Source: Thalassolituus sp. UBA674
GTDB taxonomy: Bacteria; Pseudomonadota; Gammaproteobacteria; Pseudomonadales; Oceanobacteraceae
NCBI GenBank assembly: GCA_002298335.1
Contig: DBNK01000039.1
Coordinates: 46,417 to 110,416 of the forward strand
Length of the DNA: 64,000 bases
Reading direction: 5' to 3'
In this document: in pieces, positions 51,802 to 59,067 of the stretch
Layout of the letters: the number at the start of each line of letters is the position of its first letter
Position numbering within the stretch: position 1 is the first letter of the stretch
The notes under the pieces: model-generated
Told to the model about the DNA's origin: nothing
Database searches by the model: none
Seen by the model: only the letters and a program-made list of their open reading frames with translations
Position numbers and translations under genes: made by a program

Positions 51802-53658
51802 ATGAAGCACTCAGTACAACGGACCATGACTGGTCTGGCACTTCTTATCTCTTCCGTATTTTCCTTCCAGGCTCTGGCCGCTGGCTGTAACCCCAGTTCG
51901 TCCCATTCCTGTGGTCTGCCGTTTCCGTCTGATGTCTGGTCGGTGGATGATCCGAACTCTCCGACCGGCAAGCGCCTGCAGGTGCCTGACAGCATTCTCC
52001 CGGCCAGTGTTCTGGCCGAATTACCCACAGGTGACGGCGTAACTCCAGCGGAAGTTTTTGCCGGGAGCTCGGGGTTCTCCGCTGCCGGGGCGGTGGTATT
52101 CGAATTTTCTGCGATGCCGGATGCAGCATCGATTCCGGCGGATGGCGGAGACATGGTGGTCGCTATTGATCTGACCACCGGGCAGCGTGTGCCGGTGCGG
52201 GCACACATCAGTCCGGATGCACTGGCGCGTCAGGTTGATGAGCCCTCGTTTGTGATGGAGATCTTTCCGCGCAGCCGCTGGGCCTATGGGCATGAAATTC
52301 TGGTGGTGGTGACCGACCAGTTTCCGCTGACCTCTCCTGAGCCCGGGATACTGTCCCATCTGCGTCGTGGTGATGACTATGTGAGCGGTTTGCTGACCGT
52401 ACTGCGCCAGCAGGGTTTCCGCCCGCGTCAGGTACTGAACGCCACACGCTTTACCGTACGGGACCGGGATGAAGTGGTCGTTCCTATGCTGATGGCCATT
52501 GAACGTATGCACTCGTATGAGCATCCGGTGCGCAATGTTGCCGTGCGTCATCAGACCCATGATCCGCGCGTGGCAGCGATTGTGCGGGGTGATGTGCTGA
52601 TCCATAACCTGCGCCGGAATAACGGCCAGGGACTGGTGGACTTTGACGCCGAGCCACTGGAGCAGTGGGTACCTTTCCGTCTGATGTTGCCTGCTGCTTC
52701 TCTGCAGGGGCGGGCTCCGGTGGCGCTGTATGCTCACGGCCTTGGCTTTAACCGCCTGACTGATGTGCCGGTTAAATCACTCAATGCGGAGCTGGGCATC
52801 GCCAACTTCGGCATCGATTTCCCCAATCATGGCCGCCGTATCATTGCGGATGGTGGCTATGTGTTCGGCATTCTTACTCCGGAAGAGCTGGCCAAGCCGC
52901 TGGGCATGATTCAGGAATCCAGTCTGGATTTTGCTTCCATTCACCGTGCCCTGCTGACCGCGCTGGCGGATCTGGATGTGGTCGGGCCGGAAACCAACCG
53001 CAGCGGCAGTGAATACCTGCCGGACGGTGTGCCCGATCTGGATGTCAGCCGTGTCATGATGGAAGGCACGTCTCTGGGTGGGGTACTGGGTGCCACGTAC
53101 GGCGCGGTCGCACCGGATCTGCAAGGCGTGGTGTTCACCGTGACGGGTGCCGGTCTGTCGAACATTCTGTCGGAATCGGTACTCTGGGATGCCGCCTTCA
53201 AACGGGTAATGCCCAAGAGTGCCAGCGGGGCTGATATCGTGCTGCTGCGGGCATTATTGCAGCAGGTGATTGATCCGGGCGATGGCATCAATTACGTCGA
53301 CTATTACCGCTACCCGAAAGCGGGTGGTGCCTCCCGTCCGCTGATGCTGACCATGGGTGAGGGTGACGGACTGGTCGGCAATCAGGCCACCCATGCCATG
53401 GCGCTGCTGGCAGATCTGCCTGTGGTGGGGGAGTACTACGTGCCGCTGGAAGATGTGCGCTTTGAGGATGACTTTGATCCGGAGGGCTATGGCATCCGCC
53501 AGTATCTGCCTCTTTATGATCGTGTACCGGAGGCCTGGGATGCCTACTGGCTGCAGGTGATCTCCGATGCCTCCGCGCACTTCAGTCTGCTGCGTCCGGG
53601 TGACTTTGAAGATCAGCAGGAGTTCATCCGGCGCTTTGTATTTCCGCCTCAGGAGTGA
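51802..53658 (+). CDS. Secreted alpha/beta hydrolase, paralogue 2
   Basis: Protein of 618 residues with a signal peptide (SFQALAAG). It aligns end to end with the preceding gene: PFPSDVWSVDDPNSPTGKRLQV, MEIFPRSRWAYGHEILVVVTD, LYAHGLGFNRL, DFPNHGRRI, MMEGTSLGGVLGATYG and the shared end DQQEFIRRFVFP. The catalytic Ser is in GTSLGG. The two proteins probably have related but distinct substrates. A 181-bp gap separates them, so each may have its own promoter. Confidence 0.78.
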   Translation: MKHSVQRTMTGLALLISSVFSFQALAAGCNPSSSHSCGLPFPSDVWSVDDPNSPTGKRLQVPDSILPASVLAELPTGDGVTPAEVFAGSSGFSAAGAVVFEFSAMPDAASIPADGGDMVVAIDLTTGQRVPVRAHISPDALARQVDEPSFVMEIFPRSRWAYGHEILVVVTDQFPLTSPEPGILSHLRRGDDYVSGLLTVLRQQGFRPRQVLNATRFTVRDRDEVVVPMLMAIERMHSYEHPVRNVAVRHQTHDPRVAAIVRGDVLIHNLRRNNGQGLVDFDAEPLEQWVPFRLMLPAASLQGRAPVALYAHGLGFNRLTDVPVKSLNAELGIANFGIDFPNHGRRIIADGGYVFGILTPEELAKPLGMIQESSLDFASIHRALLTALADLDVVGPETNRSGSEYLPDGVPDLDVSRVMMEGTSLGGVLGATYGAVAPDLQGVVFTVTGAGLSNILSESVLWDAAFKRVMPKSASGADIVLLRALLQQVIDPGDGINYVDYYRYPKAGGASRPLMLTMGEGDGLVGNQATHAMALLADLPVVGEYYVPLEDVRFEDDFDPEGYGIRQYLPLYDRVPEAWDAYWLQVISDASAHFSLLRPGDFEDQQEFIRRFVFPPQE

Positions 53659-53679
53659 TCAGACATTTCAGGCAGGCAT

Positions 53680-53748
53680 AAAAAAGGCCCGGAGATCATT
53701 GGGGGAAATCGCCGGGCCAACTTCGGATCTTTGGGGGAATTACCGAAG
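53680..53748 (-). ncRNA. Candidate small RNA with two C-rich hairpin loops, or engB 3' UTR
   Basis: On the minus strand a hairpin with stem CTTCGG/CCGAAG (53748-53743 with 53726-53721) has loop TAATTCCCCCAAAGAT. It is followed by stem GGCCCGG/CCGGGCC (53718-53712 with 53692-53686) with a 19-nt loop containing TTTCCCCCAA, and then six T, a good intrinsic terminator. It lies 150-220 nt downstream of engB. Two similar unpaired CCCCC loops before a terminator are typical of Hfq-type regulatory RNAs, and small RNAs (Spot 42, ErsA) are known from polA–engB junctions. The 5' end is not determined. Confidence 0.5.
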
Positions 53749-53901
53749 GAAAAGGAACTACCCATGAATAAACGTCAAAATTTACTCCAGGTTCTTTAAC
53801 TGTAGACCAGCCAGATGGGTCTGCCAGTTAACTGGTTAAAAAAACGACGCTCACAGTGGATAAGTGACAGTTTGGCCTGAATAGTTCCTTTGCCTTTTCT
53901 T

Positions 53902-54564
53902 CTATAGCGTTTCTTTACCTTCGGGGGCTTCGCTGACGTCTGTTCCGGTCTCTGCCGGAGCCAGCCAGGATGTCAGTAACTGGCGCAGTTGTGGCAGGCC
54001 GTCACCCGACAGGGATGAAAACACCTGAACGCTGACCTGACCGTCTTTACGGGCCGTGGCTTTCTTAACCTGCAGCAGGGTGCTCTGGGCCGGGCCGCGT
54101 TTCAGCTTGTCGGCCTTGGTAAGCAGAATGTGGACGGGCATCTTTGAATCGGCCGCCCACTTCAGCATGGCGGTATCAAACTCTTTCAGCGGGTGGCGGA
54201 TGTCCATCAGCAGTACCAGCCCACAGAGCGCCTCGCGCTTTTCCAGATATCCGGCCAGCTCTTTCTGCCAGGCGTTCTTCATGGCGACCGGCACTTTGGC
54301 AAAGCCGTAGCCGGGCAGGTCGACCAGCGCCAGTGGTGACTGACCCAGCTGGAAATAGTTGATCAGTTGGGTCCGGCCCGGTGTTTTACTGGTTCTGGCC
54401 AGCTTTTTGTTGTTGGTCAGCGTGTTCAGTGCGCTGGATTTTCCGGCGTTAGAGCGACCGGCGAAGGCGACCTCGCGCAGAATCTCTTCCGGACATTGGG
54501 CCAGTTTTGCGGCGCTTTTCACAAAAAAAGCATCACTGAAACTCATGGTTTGCTGCTCAGACAT
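53902..54564 (-). CDS. engB: Ribosome biogenesis GTPase EngB (YihA)
   Basis: Essential GTPase in large-subunit assembly and cell division. The 220-residue protein has G1 GRSNAGKSS, G3 DLPGYG, G4 TKAD and the conserved TSKTPGRTQLINYF switch. It is divergent from the cytochrome c5 gene as in Pseudomonas-like genomes. Downstream on the same strand is the candidate small RNA or long 3' UTR with a strong terminator. Confidence 0.96.
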   Translation of the reverse strand: MSEQQTMSFSDAFFVKSAAKLAQCPEEILREVAFAGRSNAGKSSALNTLTNNKKLARTSKTPGRTQLINYFQLGQSPLALVDLPGYGFAKVPVAMKNAWQKELAGYLEKREALCGLVLLMDIRHPLKEFDTAMLKWAADSKMPVHILLTKADKLKRGPAQSTLLQVKKATARKDGQVSVQVFSSLSGDGLPQLRQLLTSWLAPAETGTDVSEAPEGKETL

Positions 54565-54735
54565 GGGGAAACGTATGACCCTTAAGAAATTATTGGTATA
54601 TAATGGCCGCCTTTTTGCGGCACCTATTCTAACATATAGATGGTTGTAACTGCCGCAGGGGGCGCAGGCGCAGCAGTATGAGACATCCTCTGCTGGTCTG
54701 TAAGCCGTATGTGTGGCTATTGAGAGAGGCCTTTC

Positions 54736-55035
54736 ATGATGAAGAAAACAGGTTTATTTGCTGTTGCACTGCTGGTACTGAGCGCCAATACCCAGGCGTT
54801 TGATGTGGAAGCCAAGTACAAGCAGACCTGCGCAGCCTGTCACGCCATGGCCGTTGCCGGTGCACCGAAAGCCTTTGATGCAGCGGCCTGGGAACCACGC
54901 CTGGCTACCGGTATGGACGCGCTGATTCAGAGTGTTACCAATGGTAAGAACGCTATGCCACCGCGCGGTCTGTGCATGGACTGTACTCCGGAGCAGTACA
55001 AGGCTCTGATTGAATACATGTCGACCCCGCAATAA
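54736..55035 (+). CDS. Cytochrome c5-like monohaem protein
   Basis: Protein of 99 residues with a signal peptide (LSANTQAF) and one haem site CAACH near residue 33. The axial Met is in NAMPPRGLCMDCT, a sequence typical of cytochrome c5, which also has the extra Cys pair. It acts in the periplasm as an electron carrier, probably with the dihaem c4 encoded next. AGAGG stands 6 nt before the ATG. Confidence 0.9.
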   Translation: MMKKTGLFAVALLVLSANTQAFDVEAKYKQTCAACHAMAVAGAPKAFDAAAWEPRLATGMDALIQSVTNGKNAMPPRGLCMDCTPEQYKALIEYMSTPQ

Positions 55036-55078
55036 CCGACGACGTCACTGAACAACTTTTGGATACTGGATCTGAGTA

Positions 55079-55681
55079 ATGAAAAACCTGTTGATTAGCC
55101 TGATCATCTCTGCCGGACTTATCGGTACTGCACACGCCGGAGATGCTGAAGCCGGTAAAGTAAAATCTGCGACCTGTGCTGCCTGTCACGGTGGTGATGG
55201 CAACAGCATGGCACCGACCTTCCCGAAAATTGCCGGTCAGGGTGAGCGTTATCTGATCAAACAGATTTCGGATATCCGGGATGGTAACCGTGCAGCTCCG
55301 GCGATGGCGCCGTTTGTAACCGGTCTTTCTGATGAAGACATTGCCGATCTGGCTGCTTACTTCTCTGCTCAGGTTCCGACCGGTGGCGGTGCGGATGAAA
55401 ACCTGGTGGCACTGGGTGAGAGCATCTACCGTGGTGGTATCGAAAGCAAAAGCGTTCCTGCCTGTCTGGCCTGTCATGGTCCGAACGGCAAAGGTATTGC
55501 CACCGCAGGTTTCCCGCAACTGTCTGGTCAGCATGCTGCTTACACCGAAATGCAGCTCAAAGCTTTCAGCAATGGTGAACGCACCAACGACGGTGATACC
55601 CGCGTAATGCGTGACATTGCTTACCGTCTGCATGACAGCGAGATCAAAGCGGTTGCTTCTTACATCCAGGGCCTGCGTTAA
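55079..55681 (+). CDS. Cytochrome c4 (dihaem)
   Basis: Protein of 200 residues with a signal peptide (GTAHAG) and two homologous domains. Haem sites are CAACHGGDGNS near residue 34 and CLACHGPNGKG near 127; axial Met candidates are in PAMAPFVTGL and DTRVMRDIAYRL. It is an electron carrier to terminal oxidases. It follows the c5 gene by 43 nt and ends at a clear terminator. Confidence 0.93.
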   Translation: MKNLLISLIISAGLIGTAHAGDAEAGKVKSATCAACHGGDGNSMAPTFPKIAGQGERYLIKQISDIRDGNRAAPAMAPFVTGLSDEDIADLAAYFSAQVPTGGGADENLVALGESIYRGGIESKSVPACLACHGPNGKGIATAGFPQLSGQHAAYTEMQLKAFSNGERTNDGDTRVMRDIAYRLHDSEIKAVASYIQGLR

Positions 55682-55697
55682 GCCCGGATGGAACAGA

Positions 55698-55723
55698 AAG
55701 GTGGCTCAGGCCACCTTTTTTAT
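55698..55723 (+). terminator. Intrinsic terminator after cytochrome c4
   Basis: AAGGTGGC pairs with GCCACCTT around TCAG, followed by a run of T. Confidence 0.88.
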
Positions 55724-55886
55724 TGCCCTGTGTAAGACCCGTGTTTGCACTATCCGGGCGTTGCGCTTCTGATGGACAGTGTTTTCCACTCGGCATTGAC
55801 AGTGCTTTGCACTCCGGATGTGGGCCCTGCCCGGTCTTTCTGACAGAATACTCCCAGCTATGTCTGTAATAACAATAAGGACTCTT

Positions 55887-56519
55887 ATGTTTTCCTCGTT
55901 TAAATCTCTGATGCTGGTCGCAGCAGCGCTGTTCAGCAGTCTGGTATCTGCGGCTGATTATCAGGCGGGTAAAGAGTATCTGGTTCTGGATAACCCGGTT
56001 GCGGTGATGCAGGACGGTAAAATCCATGTCGAAGAAGCCTTCTGGTATGGTTGCCCGCATTGCTTCCATCTGGAGCCACAGCTGGAAGCCTGGCGCAAAA
56101 CCCTGCCGGCGGATGTCGATTTTGAAGGCGTGCCTGCCATGTTCGGCAAGGCCTGGATTACCCACGCTCAGCTGTATTACACCGCCGATGCACTGGGTGT
56201 ACTGGATAAAGTTCACAAAGAGATCTTTGAATCCATCCACCTGAAGAAAGTCATGCTGCTGCGCCCGGATGACCAGAAAGCGTTCCTGGTTGAAAAAGCG
56301 GGTGTGACTCCGGATGAGTTTGATAAGGCCTACAACTCCTTTACCGTGAAATCGCGCATGAAGCGTGGTGACCAGCGCATCCGTGCCTTCCAGATCAATG
56401 GTGTTCCTGCTCTGATTGTGAACGGTAAGTACGTTGTGAATGCCTCTACGGCAGGCAGTCAGGAAGCCATGATTGATGTGGTGGACTTTCTGATTGAGAA
56501 AGAACGCGCCGGTAACTGA
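55887..56519 (+). CDS. dsbA: Thiol:disulfide interchange protein DsbA
   Basis: Periplasmic oxidase that introduces disulfides into exported proteins. The 210-residue protein has a signal peptide (SSLVSAAD), active site CPHC in FWYGCPHCFHLEPQLEAW, and the cis-Pro loop INGVPALIVNGKYV. The ATG at 55887 has AAGGA five bases before it, so the longer frame from 55818 is rejected. Conserved between cytochrome c4 and a diguanylate cyclase gene. Confidence 0.95.
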   Translation: MFSSFKSLMLVAAALFSSLVSAADYQAGKEYLVLDNPVAVMQDGKIHVEEAFWYGCPHCFHLEPQLEAWRKTLPADVDFEGVPAMFGKAWITHAQLYYTADALGVLDKVHKEIFESIHLKKVMLLRPDDQKAFLVEKAGVTPDEFDKAYNSFTVKSRMKRGDQRIRAFQINGVPALIVNGKYVVNASTAGSQEAMIDVVDFLIEKERAGN

Positions 56520-56528
56520 TCACACTTT

Positions 56529-56553
56529 CTGAGGGTACTGCCGGTGCCCTCAG
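56529..56553 (+). other. Hairpin after dsbA
   Basis: CTGAGGG pairs with CCCTCAG around an 11-nt loop just after the dsbA stop. The following sequence is pyrimidine-rich but has no clean T-run; a weak terminator is possible. Confidence 0.4.
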
Positions 56554-56656
56554 CCTCTCCGCTTATTTCCTTACTTTTTGTGCGTTTTGCTTCCTGCAAA
56601 ACCAGAATGATTTCCTATACTGAATGGGATTGTCGCCGTGCAACGGGAAATCCCAT

Positions 56657-58216
56657 ATGGCCCTCAGAAAGAACACCTCACCGGATGTCACCTGGCGTGA
56701 CAAGTATCTGGAGCTTCACCATCAGTTCGAAGAACTGAAGCTGACTGCAAAAGAGCGGGACCGCATGCTCAGTAAAGCGTTCTCGCTGGCGTCGGTGATG
56801 TCACAGGGCCAGTCGCCGTCGGTAGATACGTCTCTGGCGGCCCTGAAAAAAGCCCTGCGCGAAGATGACAGCGCCGGTTTTAACAAGCAGGTTGATAAGT
56901 TTGAGCAGGAAACCCTGTCGTACGATCATGCCTTCCATCTCGAATCCGATAAGCTCAGTACACGTATAAGGGCCATGGCGGATGTTCTGCTGCAGCAGAA
57001 ATTTCCGGTTGAACTGAGTGACTTTATTACGGAGCTGCGTTCTTCGGCGGACAGCGCACTGCAGAGCTGGGACGGTTATTCACGACAGCTGAATGGCTGG
57101 GCCCGGGTTCTGACCTATCTGGCAAAGCAGAAACTGCCTCCTGCTGCGCCACCGGAAGACACCTCAGATTCTGCAGCAGGGACCGAAGATGTGTTACCTC
57201 TGAGCAGTGTGGCAGAGGTTCTTGATGGACTTATTGGCCGCCTGGTCGTTCCGGCCGAACTGGTCCCGCGTTCCCAGCATCTGCGCCAGGCGATAAAGAA
57301 TATAACCTCGGTTGAACGGCTGCTGACTCTGTTCGAAGATGTCGCCCTCTTTATGTACGAATGTCAGAACGGGCGTAATGAATTCGAACGTTTTCTGGAA
57401 AGCCTGGATGGCCGTCTGCAGGCCATACAGGCCATTGTGGCGGATGTGAATGCAAGCCAGTCGGAGCGGGAAAGTGCCCGTCAGGAACTGGATCATATGG
57501 TGCGCCATCAGATCGAGGACATCCGCAAGGATGTGAAGGACTCCGGAGAGATCAACTCGACCATCCGGGATCATCTGCAGTACATCATCAAAGCGATGGA
57601 GAGTTATAACCATCAGGAAACCGAGCGGGAACAGCGCCTCACCAGTCAGCTGCAGCAGCTGCAGTCCCGTCTGAATGAGATGGAGGCCGAAGCCGCTGAA
57701 GCCAAAGCCATCATCGAAGATCAGAAGAACCTGGTCATCACAGATCACCTGACCGGCCTCCCTAACCGCGCGGCGTATGAATCCCGTCTGGCGGAAGAAC
57801 TCACCAAACGTCAGCGCAGCCGTAAGCCGATGTCGCTGATTATCTGCGATATCGATCATTTCAAAGCCATTAACGACACCTTCGGTCATCTGGCCGGAGA
57901 CAAGGTGTTGCAGCTGCTGGCCGGTGTGATGCGTAAGAATGTGCGAGCCGACGATCTGGTGGTGCGCTATGGCGGTGAAGAGTTTGTCATCCTGCTGCCG
58001 GGCAAGGCCGGTGCGGATGCCATGAACGTGGCTGAGAAGCTGCGCCTGAAAATTGAAGCCTGTCCGTTTAACTTCTCCGGTAAACCCCTCACGGTCACTA
58101 TGTCCTTTGGTATCAGTGAGTTTCACGCACTGGAAGCCCCGGAAACCGTGTTTGAGCGCACCGACAAAGCCCTCTACGAAGCCAAGAAAACCCGCAACCG
58201 TTCTGTTCTGCGCTGA
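56657..58216 (+). CDS. Diguanylate cyclase (GGDEF domain), DgcH-like
   Basis: Protein of 519 residues. About 350 N-terminal residues are helical with a coiled coil (NHQETEREQRLTSQLQQLQSRLNEMEAEA) and no membrane helices. The GGDEF domain follows: DHLTGLPNRAAYESRL, DIDHFKAINDTFGHLAGDKVL and the active site RYGGEEF. It makes cyclic di-GMP. An RxxD inhibitory site is not obvious upstream of GGEEF. Position after dsbA matches DgcH of Pseudomonas. GGGAA supports ATG 56657. Confidence 0.9.
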   Translation: MALRKNTSPDVTWRDKYLELHHQFEELKLTAKERDRMLSKAFSLASVMSQGQSPSVDTSLAALKKALREDDSAGFNKQVDKFEQETLSYDHAFHLESDKLSTRIRAMADVLLQQKFPVELSDFITELRSSADSALQSWDGYSRQLNGWARVLTYLAKQKLPPAAPPEDTSDSAAGTEDVLPLSSVAEVLDGLIGRLVVPAELVPRSQHLRQAIKNITSVERLLTLFEDVALFMYECQNGRNEFERFLESLDGRLQAIQAIVADVNASQSERESARQELDHMVRHQIEDIRKDVKDSGEINSTIRDHLQYIIKAMESYNHQETEREQRLTSQLQQLQSRLNEMEAEAAEAKAIIEDQKNLVITDHLTGLPNRAAYESRLAEELTKRQRSRKPMSLIICDIDHFKAINDTFGHLAGDKVLQLLAGVMRKNVRADDLVVRYGGEEFVILLPGKAGADAMNVAEKLRLKIEACPFNFSGKPLTVTMSFGISEFHALEAPETVFERTDKALYEAKKTRNRSVLR

Positions 58217-58270
58217 TTGATCTGTCATAAAGTTTCGGATATGATTTCGAAAAATTTCGATTCGAAAGTT
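58217..58270 (+). promoter_or_regulatory. Promoter and operator of the DeoR-type regulator–glmS operon
   Basis: TTGATC (58217-58222), 17 nt, TATGAT (58240-58245). The palindrome AAATTTCG-ATT-CGAAAGTT (58252-58270) covers the predicted transcription start, and further TTTCG repeats lie within and just after the promoter. TTTCG repeats are usual operators of DeoR-family proteins, so the operon is probably autorepressed. Confidence 0.7.
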
Positions 58271-58271
58271 T

Positions 58272-59066
58272 ATGACCGGACGATCTTCCCGCCTGCCGGC
58301 CTCAGACCGGCACTCGTACATTCTTTCTGAGCTGCAGCAGAACGGCCGGGTTCTGGTCGAAGATCTCGCACGGGCGCTTGATACATCGGAAGTGACTATC
58401 CGTAAGGATCTCACCCAGCTGGAAGCCGAAGGGCACCTGTTGCGACGCCACGGTGGTGCGCTGCCCCGTATGGATCCCAAACAATCAGGTTCGTCGGAAC
58501 AGAGCGAACTTTCGGAACGAAAGTTGATGATTGCGACAGCGGCAGCTGCCCTCGTGCAGGATCATTCACGCATTCTGATTGATTTCGGTTCGACCACTAC
58601 CGCTATGATCCCTCACCTGCAGGCGCGTCAGGGGCTGGTCATCATGACCAACTCCCTGCGCACAGCGGAGGCTGTGCTGGCACTGGAGCCGCCTCCGACC
58701 CTGCTGATGACAGGCGGAACCTGGGACGCCCAGACACGGTCACTGCAGGGGCAGATCGCGGAGCAGATTCTGGGGTCGTACGACTTTGATCAGCTGTTTA
58801 TCGGCTGTGACGGCCTTGACCCGCTGCGCGGTACCACAACCTTCAACGAACTGCTGGGCCTCAGCCGGCTGATGGCTGGCGCCGCCCGGGAAGTCATTGT
58901 GATGGCCACCTCCGACAAAGCAGGACGGCGGATTCCCAATCTGGAACTGCCCTGGTCAAAGGTGAATATTCTGATTACCGATGCCGGCCTGGATGCAGAC
59001 GTCCGGCAACAGATAGAACAACAGGGCGTGCGGGTTATTTCCGCGCCGCTTCAGGAGAATAAGTGA
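58272..59066 (+). CDS. DeoR-family transcriptional regulator of glmS
   Basis: Protein of 264 residues. The winged helix is LPASDRHSYILSELQQNGRVLVEDLARALDTSEVTIRKDLTQLEAEGHLLRRHGGAL, typical of DeoR/GlpR. The C-terminal sugar-phosphate-sensing domain has DFGSTTTAMIPHL, TNSLRTAEAVL, LMTGGTWDAQTRSLQG and GCDGLDPLRGTTTFN. It ends one base before glmS, the arrangement of Pseudomonas glmR–glmS, so amino-sugar phosphate is a likely effector. An operator-like palindrome also lies inside its coding region (58507-58525). Confidence 0.88.
   Translation: MTGRSSRLPASDRHSYILSELQQNGRVLVEDLARALDTSEVTIRKDLTQLEAEGHLLRRHGGALPRMDPKQSGSSEQSELSERKLMIATAAAALVQDHSRILIDFGSTTTAMIPHLQARQGLVIMTNSLRTAEAVLALEPPPTLLMTGGTWDAQTRSLQGQIAEQILGSYDFDQLFIGCDGLDPLRGTTTFNELLGLSRLMAGAAREVIVMATSDKAGRRIPNLELPWSKVNILITDAGLDADVRQQIEQQGVRVISAPLQENK
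58507..58525. promoter_or_regulatory. Intragenic operator-like palindrome
   Basis: AACTTTCG-GAA-CGAAAGTT, a perfect 8-bp inverted repeat with 3-bp centre. It has the same layout and nearly the same sequence as the promoter palindrome at 58252-58270. The centres are 255 bp apart. Confidence 0.6.
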
Positions 59067-59067
59067 T

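Noticed and set aside
49782..53658. Tandem paralogues as a composite mobile element
   Set aside because: Both genes encode full-length exported hydrolases, and no transposase or terminal repeats flank them.
53764..53799. An 11-codon frame with AAGGA upstream (MNKRQNLLQVL)
   Set aside because: Good ribosome-binding site, but too short to support alone, and it lies on the strand opposite engB and the candidate small RNA. No downstream plus-strand gene makes a leader peptide plausible.
53780..53900. Sigma-E/AlgU-like promoter (GGAACT ... GTCACT) for the candidate small RNA on the minus strand
   Set aside because: The spacing between the boxes is shorter than the usual 15-17 nt, so the promoter is not supported.
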